Origin: GCA-2737725 sp033763995 | GTDB lineage: Bacteria; Pseudomonadota; Alphaproteobacteria; Rhodospirillales; Rhodospirillaceae | Direction: 5' to 3' | Length of the DNA: 64,000 nucleotides | Assembly (NCBI GenBank): GCA_033763995.1 | Contig: JANRJL010000045.1 | Span: forward strand, 1 to 64,000 | In this document: positions 8,968 to 18,360 of the stretch, in pieces | Numbering within the stretch: the stretch's first letter is position 1 | Layout: every line of letters starts with the position of its first letter | Notes under the pieces: generated by a model | The model's input: the letters and a program-made list of their open reading frames with translations, nothing else | Databases searched by the model: none | Told to the model about the DNA's origin: nothing | Translations under genes and position numbers: made by a program

Positions 8968-10992
8968 GTGACCAACGTTTCTCAACTAACTTCAGCGGCG
9001 AAGATTTTACTTCGAGCAACGGCGGCGCATCGGTCGGGGCGGCGCGATGAGGCCGAGCCGCTTTATCTGGAAGCGCTGCGCCTCGAACCGAACAATGCCC
9101 AGGCTCGATATCAGCTCGGGGCACTGCACCTCGAGATGCAAGCGATCGACAGGGCACTCGAACAACTTCAACAGGCTCACCGCTTGCGGCCTGATCATGT
9201 CCCGACCCAATCAGCGCTGGGCGTCGTGCTGGCAACGTTGGGACGCGGCGAAGAAGCCGTTCGGATTCTAGAGGAAGTGGCAAGCGTCGCGCCACATGAG
9301 CCAAGCTCGTTTGGCAACCTTGGGCAAGCATATTTGAATCTCAAGCGCTTTGATGACGCCGCCCGAAACTATAAACTGCTATGTGAACTGCAGCCGAATA
9401 ACACGGCGTCGATCCTCGGCTTGGCTGAGTGTTGGGTGGGCCTGGGAGACAAGCGGCGAGCCATCGACGTTCTTGAAGCTGGTATTGGGCGCATCCCTGA
9501 TTTCTTTAAAGCACAGTTCATGTTGGCGCGGCTGCTGCTTGAAATTGGCGACAACGATCGTGCCGGCCAAGTCTTGCTGACGCTACTGGAGCGTCGGCCG
9601 AATTTGCCGAACGCTTTGTTGATGCTAGGCAACCTACGCTATCGACAGATGCAACTCGGGGAGGCGGAAACCTATTTTCGCCGACTCCTTCTTGTCGCTC
9701 CGGACGATCCCTATGCGAACAACTATCTTGGCGCGACGCTACAAAATCTAGGTCGTATCGACGACGCAGAGCGTTTTATCGCTAAGGCGCACGTGGTCGC
9801 GCCTGATGATCCGGAAGTGCTCAGCAACATGGGACTCATAGCCCAGGAGCGCGGACGTTTCGAGGACGCTATCGCATTTCAGCGCAAGGCCATTGCGATC
9901 AAGCCCACTATGGCTGAAGCATGGAATAATCTGGGGATTGCGTTACAGAATGTTGGGAGTTGGGACGAAGCTTTGTCCAGCTATCGGCAGGCGGTCAACC
10001 TCAAGCCAGACTTTGCCGCGGCGAAAAGCAATGTCGCGCATGCATTGCTGTCCCTTGGCCAACTCGCCGAGGGATGGAGCGGTTATCATTTTCGCTTTGA
10101 GAAGAAACATTTGGCGTCAAAGCGCCGCCAGTTCGATTACCCGACCTGGGCGGGTGAACCCATTTCGAGCGATACCCTGTTGCTGTGGACCGACCAGGGG
10201 TTAGGCGACGAAGTGCTGTTCGCATCGATGATCCCGGATGTCACCGCGCAGTGCGGGCACTGCATCCTCGAATGCAGCCCTCGACTGACGGCGCTGATGC
10301 AGCGATCTTTTCCAGCTGTCACGGTCGTGCCGCGCATGAATCCTAGCCATCCCTTAATCGCGCAGAGCGCGCCCAAATACCAAATCTCTCTTGGCGAGAT
10401 CGGCAGTATCTTGCGGCCCAGTCTTCAGTCCATTCCACGGCTTCAAGGCTACTTGAGGTTTGATGAAAACGTGCGTAACGCACTGCGCCAAAAGTATGAA
10501 GGCATCGCTGCTGGTCGAAAGATCGTCGGTCTGTCATGGAAGAGTGAGAATCCGTTTGCCGGACGTGCCAAAAGCCCACCTCTATCCGTCTGGCATGCGG
10601 TTCTGCGCCAAGAAAGAGCCCTTTTTGTGTCTGTTCAGTACGGCGATGTTGCGGGCGACCTTGCAGCCCTCGACACGGGCCTCGCGAACGGAATCCTTCG
10701 TGACCCGGGGATCAAGCCAAACGAAGACCCAGACCTTTCCGCTGCGCAGATTGCTGCGCTAGATCTTGTCATCACAGTGAGCAACACGACCGCTCATTTT
10801 GCCGGCGCTTTGAACGTGCCGACTTGGACGCTGTTGCCGAAGGGTCCGGGGCTTTTTTGGTATTGGTTCCATGAGCGTTCGGACAGCCCGTGGTATCCTT
10901 CGATGACCTTGTTTCGGCAAGATGCGCCTGGTCAGTGGGAGGGGGCGATGACGCGGCTGTCGCGATCTCTCGCTGAATGGGTCGCGTCGTGA
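8968..10992 (+). CDS. TPR-glycosyltransferase 1 (FlmG-type architecture)
   Basis: About 674 aa. Residues 1-370 are tandem tetratricopeptide repeats ('AEPLYLEALRLEPNNAQA' style). Residues from about 375 to the end form a GT-B-like domain with the signatures repeated in its neighbours: 'LWTDQGLGDE', 'VGLSWKS', 'SVQYGD', 'SNTTAHFAGAL' and 'SPWYPS'. The open frame begins at TTG 8920; GTG 8968 gives a more natural N terminus. TPR domains in this protein class bind the protein acceptor, as known for flagellin glycosylation by FlmG, so this is probably a cytosolic protein O-glycosyltransferase. Donor sugar and acceptor are not known from sequence. It overlaps the next gene by 16 bases. Confidence 0.78.
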   Translation: MTNVSQLTSAAKILLRATAAHRSGRRDEAEPLYLEALRLEPNNAQARYQLGALHLEMQAIDRALEQLQQAHRLRPDHVPTQSALGVVLATLGRGEEAVRILEEVASVAPHEPSSFGNLGQAYLNLKRFDDAARNYKLLCELQPNNTASILGLAECWVGLGDKRRAIDVLEAGIGRIPDFFKAQFMLARLLLEIGDNDRAGQVLLTLLERRPNLPNALLMLGNLRYRQMQLGEAETYFRRLLLVAPDDPYANNYLGATLQNLGRIDDAERFIAKAHVVAPDDPEVLSNMGLIAQERGRFEDAIAFQRKAIAIKPTMAEAWNNLGIALQNVGSWDEALSSYRQAVNLKPDFAAAKSNVAHALLSLGQLAEGWSGYHFRFEKKHLASKRRQFDYPTWAGEPISSDTLLLWTDQGLGDEVLFASMIPDVTAQCGHCILECSPRLTALMQRSFPAVTVVPRMNPSHPLIAQSAPKYQISLGEIGSILRPSLQSIPRLQGYLRFDENVRNALRQKYEGIAAGRKIVGLSWKSENPFAGRAKSPPLSVWHAVLRQERALFVSVQYGDVAGDLAALDTGLANGILRDPGIKPNEDPDLSAAQIAALDLVITVSNTTAHFAGALNVPTWTLLPKGPGLFWYWFHERSDSPWYPSMTLFRQDAPGQWEGAMTRLSRSLAEWVAS

Positions 10993-13900
10993 GGCCGCGG
11001 TCTCCGCCAAGCGTGGGAGCCCAGGAGGCGATGCGTTTGCTTAATAGCGGCCAAATCGAGGCCGCAGCTGTCGCGTCCCTGAAGGTCTTAGCAGTGCGGC
11101 CTAGCGACCCCGACGCATTAAACATTATGGGGCTTGTCGAGGCTCGCTTGGGCCGGTTGGACGTTGCCGTGGATTACATGGCGCGCGTTGCAAAGCTGAG
11201 GCCCAAGTCGGCGGAAGCGCAATTCAATCTAGGTTGCGCGCACCACCAAGTCCGCCAGTTCTCAGAGGCGGAGCGATGTTATCGCCAGGCTCTACGAATT
11301 GAGCCGAAACACGCCGGCGCACTGAATAACTTGGGAATCCTTCACCAGGATCGGGATGATTTGGCCACGGCCCGAGTTATGTTTGAGCGGGCCCTTGACG
11401 CCGATCCCGGCTGGGAAAGCGCGGTTATCAATCTTTACGGCGTCTATCGTGCACTCGGCGACTTCGAGCGAATGGAGGCGCTGGCCCGGCGGGCATTGGC
11501 GCGCTGGCCCACAGGTCCACAGCACTGGCTCAATCATGGTGAGGCGCTGTTTCAATTGGGGCGATTCGACAAGGCGTGGGATTGCTTCGAATGGCGCTTT
11601 AGGGCGACAAGCAACGCCGTTGTTTCAAGAACTGTTGGCGGTTTGCCTGCCTGGCGGGGCGAGGACCTTACCGGAAAGTCACTCTTGACTTGGACCGAGC
11701 AGGGGCCTGGGGACGAGATCATGTTTGGAACCATGATCGCGGACCTACGCAAGCGTGTCGGCCGTTTGTGCGTATTATGTTCGCCGCGCATGCGACCGCT
11801 GTTCGAGCGCTCGATGCCCGAAATTGAAGTCATCGACGCGATTGCGTGTGATGCCGACCTCAGTAGATTTGATGTCCAGGCGCCGCTGGTCAGTCTGGCC
11901 AAACTTGTGCGCAATGATTTGAGGTCGTTTGCCAGCAATACCGCTTACTTGGTGCCTGACCGCAGCGTGGCAATTACTCTGGGGGCATCGTATCGCCGCG
12001 CCCCAGATGAACTCTTAGTCGGCATTGCGTGGCGGAGCAGCGGTGTCGCCGACGCGCATCAAAAGACCATTAATCTTGGGTCATGGGGCGCGTTGTTCGC
12101 ACTGCCCAAAGTGCGTTTCGTCAATCTCCAATATGGAGATTGTTCGCAGGAATTGACTTTGGTCAAAGCCGAATTCGGAGTCGAGGTGCTCCATGACGCC
12201 ACCGTGGATCCGATTCAAAATCTTGATCATTTTGCCGCCCAAGTCGCAGCGATGGACGTGGTCGTTTGTTCGAGCAATACAGCCGCTCATATGGCTGGGG
12301 CGCTCGGTGTTCGTACCTACGCCATGGTTCCGCGAGATACCACGAAGGGCGGCCGTTGGTATTGGTTTGAGCGCGGCGGTCGGTGTGCGTGGTATCCATC
12401 TTTGACTTTGCTACGGCCTCGGAAACCCGGCGAATGGGCCGATGTGATTCGCGAGGCGACCTTTGAGGTCGCGCGCTTGGTCTACCAACATGGACAGCAA
12501 AGCGAGATTGCCACCTTCATGCTTAGGCTGGCCAGCGCATATCGGAAGGCCGGCCAATCCGAAAGTATGGTCGCAACGCTCGACGCTTTGGCGCGCTTAC
12601 CTGGGCAGGCGCCGCGTGCTTTTCTGGAACTTGCTCACCACGCCAAGGAGGCCGGCAACTTGGGGGAGGCCGAAGCCCACATTGACCGCGCGCTTGCTCT
12701 GCGGCCCGATTGGTGGGAGGCGCTCAATCAAAAGGGCGCGATGTTAGCGGAGCGAAACGACTACGCTGGCGCCGAGGTTCTTTACCGCCGCGGACTTCAA
12801 GCCATGCCAGGCTCTTATGAACTCAACAACAACTTGGGTACTGCATTAAGGCGGCAAGGGCGGGGGATCGAGGCCGATCACTATTACAAGGCTGCGGTAG
12901 ATGTCGCTCCCGACCAAGCAAGCATCCTGCTCAACATCGCGACCAATATGAGCGAGATCGGTCGAAACGATGAAGCAATCGCTTATTTTGATAGGCTGTT
13001 GTTCCTGAAACCCGACTATGCCGAAGCGCACTACAGTAGAGGTTTTTGCTTGTTGACGTCGGGCCGCTTCAAGGAGGGCTGGCCCGAGTTGCGCTGGCGG
13101 CATCAGAGTCACCCCAATGGCGAACGGCCGCCGCACCACCGGCCGCTGTTTTGGGACGGCGAACCGCTCGCTCAGCGATCCGTGCTTATCTGGACCGAGC
13201 ATGGGCTTGGCGATGAACTGCTCACGTTGACAATCCTTCCCGACGTCTTGGCGGTGGCGCGGGATGTCACGGTTGGATGTTCGGATCGGTTATTGACAGT
13301 CTTGCGGCGGTCTTTTCCATCGGTGCTTTTTGTTCCGCGCAGTCAACTCCCAAGCATCGATGTTTCGCGATTTGACTGCCAAATGACACTGTCTGAGTTG
13401 GGCCAGGCATTTCGGTCAAGCTTGACTCAATTTCCGGCCCGCGTATCGTTCCTGAAGGCCGACGCTCAGCGCCGAGCCGCAATGCGAAGTCGATATGCAA
13501 GGTCGGCGCAGGACTTTGTCATTGGGCTTTCTTGGGCCAGCGCTAACCCGGACATCGGCGCGTTGAAAAACCTGAATCTCGGAGCGATGTTAACGGCGCT
13601 ACAGGCCGCTGCCGCAGGCACGGATCGGCATGCTATCTTCCTGAGCTTGCAGTATGGCGACTGTGCCGCTGTGATCGCCGAAGTCAAACAGAAATCCGGC
13701 ATCGAAATCATCGATGATCTATCTGTCGTCAAAAGCGGCGACATGGATTCCTTCGCGGCGCAAGTCGCTGCGGTCGACGCCGTCGTGACGATCAGCAACA
13801 CGACCGCGCATTTTTCCGGCGCTCTGGGTATACCAACGTTGCTACTCTTGCCCTATAATAGAGGGCGTCATTGGTATTGGTTGCGCTCGCAGCCGGAATG

Positions 13901-14030
13901 CCTCTGGTACAGTTCCATCAAATATTTTTTGCAATCATCCGATGGCAACTGGGACATGGCTTTAAACGACTGTCGTGGCGCGTTGCGTGGGCTAATGGCC
14001 CCTGGCAATACGTTTGTGAATCCGAATTAG
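10977..14030 (+). CDS. Double TPR-glycosyltransferase (two TPR-GT modules fused)
   Basis: 1017 aa made of two complete modules. They are TPR (about 10-200), GT (about 205-500, with 'WTEQGPGDE', 'VGIAWRS', 'NLQYGD', 'SSNTAAHMAGAL'), TPR (about 510-690) and GT (about 700-1010, with 'WTEHGLGDE', 'IGLSWAS', 'SLQYGD', 'ISNTTAHFSGAL'). The two GT halves are clearly diverged from each other, so this is an old duplication or fusion rather than a recent tandem copy. A fused pair could act processively or add two different sugars to one acceptor. The start ATG lies inside the end of the preceding gene, indicating translational coupling. Confidence 0.78.
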   Translation: MGRVVRPRSPPSVGAQEAMRLLNSGQIEAAAVASLKVLAVRPSDPDALNIMGLVEARLGRLDVAVDYMARVAKLRPKSAEAQFNLGCAHHQVRQFSEAERCYRQALRIEPKHAGALNNLGILHQDRDDLATARVMFERALDADPGWESAVINLYGVYRALGDFERMEALARRALARWPTGPQHWLNHGEALFQLGRFDKAWDCFEWRFRATSNAVVSRTVGGLPAWRGEDLTGKSLLTWTEQGPGDEIMFGTMIADLRKRVGRLCVLCSPRMRPLFERSMPEIEVIDAIACDADLSRFDVQAPLVSLAKLVRNDLRSFASNTAYLVPDRSVAITLGASYRRAPDELLVGIAWRSSGVADAHQKTINLGSWGALFALPKVRFVNLQYGDCSQELTLVKAEFGVEVLHDATVDPIQNLDHFAAQVAAMDVVVCSSNTAAHMAGALGVRTYAMVPRDTTKGGRWYWFERGGRCAWYPSLTLLRPRKPGEWADVIREATFEVARLVYQHGQQSEIATFMLRLASAYRKAGQSESMVATLDALARLPGQAPRAFLELAHHAKEAGNLGEAEAHIDRALALRPDWWEALNQKGAMLAERNDYAGAEVLYRRGLQAMPGSYELNNNLGTALRRQGRGIEADHYYKAAVDVAPDQASILLNIATNMSEIGRNDEAIAYFDRLLFLKPDYAEAHYSRGFCLLTSGRFKEGWPELRWRHQSHPNGERPPHHRPLFWDGEPLAQRSVLIWTEHGLGDELLTLTILPDVLAVARDVTVGCSDRLLTVLRRSFPSVLFVPRSQLPSIDVSRFDCQMTLSELGQAFRSSLTQFPARVSFLKADAQRRAAMRSRYARSAQDFVIGLSWASANPDIGALKNLNLGAMLTALQAAAAGTDRHAIFLSLQYGDCAAVIAEVKQKSGIEIIDDLSVVKSGDMDSFAAQVAAVDAVVTISNTTAHFSGALGIPTLLLLPYNRGRHWYWLRSQPECLWYSSIKYFLQSSDGNWDMALNDCRGALRGLMAPGNTFVNPN

Positions 14031-14062
14031 GTTAGAAAGTGGAGAAGAGCGTGGGCGTTGAA

Positions 14063-14737
14063 ATGGTTCGTGTTTTCATTGGGTACGACCCGCGCGAGGC
14101 TGTAGCTTACCATGTCCTAGCACACAGTATTTTCTCGCGTTCAACGCTGCCGGTGTCGATTACGCCGCTGGTGCTCGCGAATTTGCGGGACGCCTTTTAT
14201 CGCAAAAAGGATCCGTTGCAATCGACCGACTTTTCGTTCTCGAGATTTCTTACGCCGTACTTGTCATTGTACGATGGCTGGAGCTTGTTTTGTGATTGCG
14301 ACATGCTCATGCTCGACGACATCGCGAAGCTTTGGGCGCTGCGCGATGACCGGTATGCTGTTCAAGTCGTGAAGCACACTCATAAACCCAAAGAAGAAAT
14401 CAAGTTCTTAGACAAGCCACAGACAAAGTACGAAAAGAAAAACTGGTCGAGCGTGGTGTTGTTTAACAATGCGAAGTGCACCAACCTGACAACAGACTAC
14501 GTCAATACAGCCACTGGCCTCGAATTGCATCAGTTCAAATGGCTTCATGATGACTCTTTGATCGGGGAAATCCCCGCCCGCTGGAATCATTTGGTTGACT
14601 ACGACCCACCGCTTCCGGAAGCCGACGTGTCCATGCTTCATTACACCGAGGGTGGCCCGTATTTTGAGGCATATCGGAATTGCGGTTATGCGAATCTTTG
14701 GTTTGAAGAGCGCGCACGTATGCTCGCGGCAGGATAA
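14063..14737 (+). CDS. Small GT-A glycosyltransferase with DxD motif
   Basis: About 224 aa. It begins 'MVRVFIGYDPREAVAYHV' (ATG 14063 chosen; GTG 14039 is in frame and slightly upstream). The motif Asp-Cys-Asp at about residues 78-80 sits after 'SLF' and is the metal/nucleotide-sugar binding DxD of GT-A enzymes. A conserved 'WLHDDSLIGEIPARWNHLV' segment and 'LHYTEGGPYF' follow; these are typical of GT8-like or capsular transferases that use a retaining mechanism. It is the only non-TPR glycosyltransferase in the run and may extend a glycan started by the TPR-GTs. No signal peptide or membrane segment is seen. Confidence 0.72.
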   Translation: MVRVFIGYDPREAVAYHVLAHSIFSRSTLPVSITPLVLANLRDAFYRKKDPLQSTDFSFSRFLTPYLSLYDGWSLFCDCDMLMLDDIAKLWALRDDRYAVQVVKHTHKPKEEIKFLDKPQTKYEKKNWSSVVLFNNAKCTNLTTDYVNTATGLELHQFKWLHDDSLIGEIPARWNHLVDYDPPLPEADVSMLHYTEGGPYFEAYRNCGYANLWFEERARMLAAG

Positions 14738-14770
14738 CGTCGTTACTTCCGCAACGCCTGATTCGCGCAC

Positions 14771-16417
14771 ATGAAGAAAGCGACACAACATTCGCCGACG
14801 CAGATTGCCGCGCTCATCGCAGAAGCTGTGCGTAATCATCAGAATGGCGCGCTCGCCATGGCTGAGGTGCAGTATCGTCAAGCCCTAGCGAGTGAGCCCT
14901 CGAATTACGCCGCGCTGCATATGCTCGCCGTCATTGGTTATCAGACGAATCAGTTCGAAGAGAGCATCAAGCTGTTCCGTCAGGCGGAATCCCAGGGCGC
15001 CAACGATCCGTCATTCTTGGTCAATTATGGCGCCACCTTGAAAAGCGCGCGGCGCTTTGAAGAAGCGCTTGAGAAATATGATCGAGCCTTGGCGATCAAG
15101 CCCGACAATTTCGAGGCGCTCTACAACAAAGCGCAGTTGCTGAATGAATTGAAGCGCTATGACGAGGCGATCGAGGTCAGCAAGCAATGCATGGCCATCC
15201 GACCCGACGATTCAGATGCCATAACGTCTTATGGCATTGCTTTGAAGAACATGGGCCGGTGGATCGAGGCGCTTGATCGTTTCGACGAGGCCATCACCGT
15301 CAACCCTGAATCCGTTTTTGCCCATATCTGCATGGGCGAAGTCTTGCGCAGCCACGGGTGGCTAAATGCTGGTGACCTTTTTTACAAGCGCGCCCTTGAT
15401 CTTGACCCCAGAAACCCCGTGGCGCGAACACATCGGGCGGTAAACGCGCTCATGCACGGGCGGCTAGAGGATGGCTGGAAGGAGTACGATGGGCGATTTT
15501 GGTATCTGGAAGAGCGCGTGCCGCGAAGACCGGTGCCGCCGGTATATTGGGGCGGCGAAGATCTGACTGGTAAGAGCTTATTGATTTGGACAGAGCAGGG
15601 CATTGGGGATGCCATTATTTATAGTAGCATGATCCTGGAAATTGCGGCGCGCGCGCGGGCAGTTTACCTGGAATGCGAGCCGCGCCTGGTTCCTATTTTC
15701 TCGCGCTCATTTCCGGGCGTTCAGGTCTTCACATTGCGTGATGGTGCGCGGTCGGCGCCCGAAGTGCCGATTGCGGATTACCAGTCGGCGATCGGCAGCC
15801 TCGGACGCTTCATGAGGCCCACCCTAGACAGCTTTCCGCGGCACAATGGTTATTTGGTGCCAGATAAAAATAAAGTTGCCGAATTTAAGCGCCGGTACGC
15901 TCCTGGACCTGTTGTCGGCATTTCATGGCGTAGCAGCAAGCAAGCTGCCGCGCTGGTGAAAAGCGTTCCGCTTTTGGAGTGGGCGCCCATACTTCGGGTG
16001 CCAGGCATTAAGTTTGTGAACCTGCAGTACGGCGACAACAGCGCGGAAATAGAGGAAGTGAAGAGAAAACTCGGGGTCGAGATTATTGAAGATTCCAGCG
16101 TGAATGCGCTCAAGGACATGGATGGTTTCCTTGCTCAAGTTGCCGCGTTGGACTTAGTTGTAAGTGTTTCAAATACGACAGTTCACGTCGCGGGCGCGAC
16201 AAACGTGCCTGTTTGGCTTGCCCTGCCCAATAAGGGGCTCGGGCTTTGGTATTGGTTCCAGCGCCGTGCCGATAGCCCTTGGTACCCGTCGATGCGCATT
16301 TTTCGCGGTCAGGTCGAGAACCTGAATATCCTGGGGGACCTAGCCTGGTGGTCGAATATCGTCGGTCGCATTGCCTCAGATCTTGACGACTTGGCAAGCC
16401 GCAAGCGCATGAAATGA
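14771..16417 (+). CDS. TPR-glycosyltransferase 3
   Basis: 548 aa, the smallest of the group. TPRs occupy about residues 10-240 and a GT-B-like domain about 245-545, with 'WTEQGIGDA' near residue 272, 'VGISWRSSK', 'NLQYGD', 'VSNTTVHVAGA' and 'SPWYPS'. In 'GIGDA' the usual acidic residue (GDE) is Ala, a difference from the other modules that may matter for the active site. The stop overlaps the next start as ATGA. No export signal is present, so it is probably cytosolic and acts on its acceptor before export. Confidence 0.77.
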   Translation: MKKATQHSPTQIAALIAEAVRNHQNGALAMAEVQYRQALASEPSNYAALHMLAVIGYQTNQFEESIKLFRQAESQGANDPSFLVNYGATLKSARRFEEALEKYDRALAIKPDNFEALYNKAQLLNELKRYDEAIEVSKQCMAIRPDDSDAITSYGIALKNMGRWIEALDRFDEAITVNPESVFAHICMGEVLRSHGWLNAGDLFYKRALDLDPRNPVARTHRAVNALMHGRLEDGWKEYDGRFWYLEERVPRRPVPPVYWGGEDLTGKSLLIWTEQGIGDAIIYSSMILEIAARARAVYLECEPRLVPIFSRSFPGVQVFTLRDGARSAPEVPIADYQSAIGSLGRFMRPTLDSFPRHNGYLVPDKNKVAEFKRRYAPGPVVGISWRSSKQAAALVKSVPLLEWAPILRVPGIKFVNLQYGDNSAEIEEVKRKLGVEIIEDSSVNALKDMDGFLAQVAALDLVVSVSNTTVHVAGATNVPVWLALPNKGLGLWYWFQRRADSPWYPSMRIFRGQVENLNILGDLAWWSNIVGRIASDLDDLASRKRMK

Positions 16418-18360
16418 ACAAGCCAACCTCGCATTTGAAGTTGCTTGAGCGGGCCGTAAATTTGCATCGCTCGGCTCGCCTTGCGGAGGCCCAAGCGCTT
16501 TATAGAGAAGTGCTGGCCATCGACCCCGGCAATCCAGATGCATTGAACCTGTTGGGTCTGGCGACACATGATCTCGGGGACAGCGCCGCGGCGTTGCCTC
16601 TGTTGGAAAAAGCCATCGCCCTGAAGCCAGATTTTGCCGCGGCCTGTTTCAATCTCGCAAATTGCTACCGCACCTTAAATCGAGCTACCGAAGCGATCGC
16701 TGCATTGCGCCAAGCCATTGCTCTCAAGCCAAGTTATTCCGACGCCTACCTCAATCTCGGCGTGGCGTATTATCAATTGGGCGATTTCCGCCAAGCGATG
16801 ACGACATTTGATGCTTATATCGCCCAACTCCCAAGAGATCCGAGGGGATATAAGAACAAGGGCTATTGTCTCGTTGCTCTTGGCGATGATGTCGGTGCCG
16901 TGCATGCTCTTGAATTTGCCGTACACCTTGACCGCAAGGATTGCGCAAGCATCGCCAAGCTCGCCAACGCCTACGCGCGAACGGATAAGCTGGACAAGGC
17001 TGTGGAAACGATGAAGCAGGCTTGCGCGCTCGAGCCTAAGAACGGCGAGTACTTCAGCAATCTCGGGACGTGGTTGACCAAGTTGGAATTTTACGCCGAT
17101 GCTTTCGCTGCCCACCAAACGGCGTGTCGGCTTGAACCTGATCGGGCTGAATTCCACTACAATTACGGCAGCGACCTGTATGCCGATGGCCGATTTGAAC
17201 AAGCGGTAGAGGAGTTAAGTAAGGCTACTGAGTTGCGGCCTGATTTTATCGACGCGCTAATCAATCTGATGGAGACCAAGGTTGAGTTGGGGGCTGATTC
17301 AGAGGCGCATGATCTACTTGCAAAGGTGAAGCTCATTCTCGACGCTGGCGAGGACCTTGATCCGGGCAAGCGTGCCGACGCCGCAACCAATCGCGCGCTA
17401 GTCCTGTTAGCGTTAGGCAGCTATCGTGAAGGTTGGAATGGCTATCGGCAGCGGTTCGAAAAGCCAAAAAAGCGCTTCTCTCCTCGCGCATTTCCCTATC
17501 CCGAACTAACCGGCGACATGACGGGGGTGAAGAGGCTGCTGATCTGGACCGAACAAGGAATCGGCGACGAGATCATGATGCTTTCGATGCTGCCGGACGC
17601 CATTGCGCATTTCCAAGATTGCATTGTCGAATGTTCCCCGCGCCTTGTTCCTTTGGTCCAGCGATCTTTTCCGGCTGTGCGTGTTGTCGGCCTTCAAGAC
17701 CCCCCGCATGATGCCATTCGGCAGTTTGCCCCTGATGCTCATACGTCAATCGCCGACCTCGGTGGTCTGTTTCGTAGGGATTTCAATGCGTTTCCAGTTC
17801 ATCGTGGATACCTAGTCGCCGACCCCGAGCGGCGAGCGACGTTTCGGCAAACCTACCGCGAGTTGGCCGGAACCCGACCTGTGGTTGGAATCGTGTGGCG
17901 CAGCAATGCGCCCGACACCGGGCGGTTCAAGTCAATTCCGATCGCGCAATTCGCGCGAATCTTGGATACAGATGACGCTTGGTTTGTGTCGTTACAGTAT
18001 GGCGACGCCGGCGATGACCTCGCTGTGCTCGCCCCGCACATTGCGCAGCGGATTTTTTTCGATCAACGCGTCGATTCCGTGAAGGATCTTGATGGATTCG
18101 CCGCTCAGGTTGGCGCCATGGACTTGGTCATCTCCATTAGCAACACGGCGGTCCACTTTGCCGGGGCGCTAAATATTCCGGTCTGGACGTTGGTGCCCAA
18201 GGGTCCGGGAGCGATCTGGTATTTTCGCACCGGTCAAGCCAGCCCATGGTACCCGTCGGCGCGATTGTTTCGTCAACACAAGCCCCGCCAGTGGGAGCAG
18301 GTCGTGCAGGACGTCAAATCCGCGCTTGACCATTGGTGCCGGAATCGCGTCGTAACATGA
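16414..18360 (+). CDS. TPR-glycosyltransferase 4
   Basis: 648 aa with about nine TPR-like units in residues 1-350 ('AQALYREVLAIDPGNPDALN' pattern) and a GT-B-like domain from about 355, with 'WTEQGIGDE' near 377, 'VGIVWRS', 'SLQYGD', 'ISNTAVHFAGAL' and 'SPWYPS'. The start is coupled to the preceding gene (ATGA) and the stop is likewise shared with the next start (ATGA). The tight packing of TPR-GT 3, 4 and 5 shows that they are one translational unit. Substrate specificity cannot be read from sequence. Confidence 0.77.
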   Translation: MNKPTSHLKLLERAVNLHRSARLAEAQALYREVLAIDPGNPDALNLLGLATHDLGDSAAALPLLEKAIALKPDFAAACFNLANCYRTLNRATEAIAALRQAIALKPSYSDAYLNLGVAYYQLGDFRQAMTTFDAYIAQLPRDPRGYKNKGYCLVALGDDVGAVHALEFAVHLDRKDCASIAKLANAYARTDKLDKAVETMKQACALEPKNGEYFSNLGTWLTKLEFYADAFAAHQTACRLEPDRAEFHYNYGSDLYADGRFEQAVEELSKATELRPDFIDALINLMETKVELGADSEAHDLLAKVKLILDAGEDLDPGKRADAATNRALVLLALGSYREGWNGYRQRFEKPKKRFSPRAFPYPELTGDMTGVKRLLIWTEQGIGDEIMMLSMLPDAIAHFQDCIVECSPRLVPLVQRSFPAVRVVGLQDPPHDAIRQFAPDAHTSIADLGGLFRRDFNAFPVHRGYLVADPERRATFRQTYRELAGTRPVVGIVWRSNAPDTGRFKSIPIAQFARILDTDDAWFVSLQYGDAGDDLAVLAPHIAQRIFFDQRVDSVKDLDGFAAQVGAMDLVISISNTAVHFAGALNIPVWTLVPKGPGAIWYFRTGQASPWYPSARLFRQHKPRQWEQVVQDVKSALDHWCRNRVVT

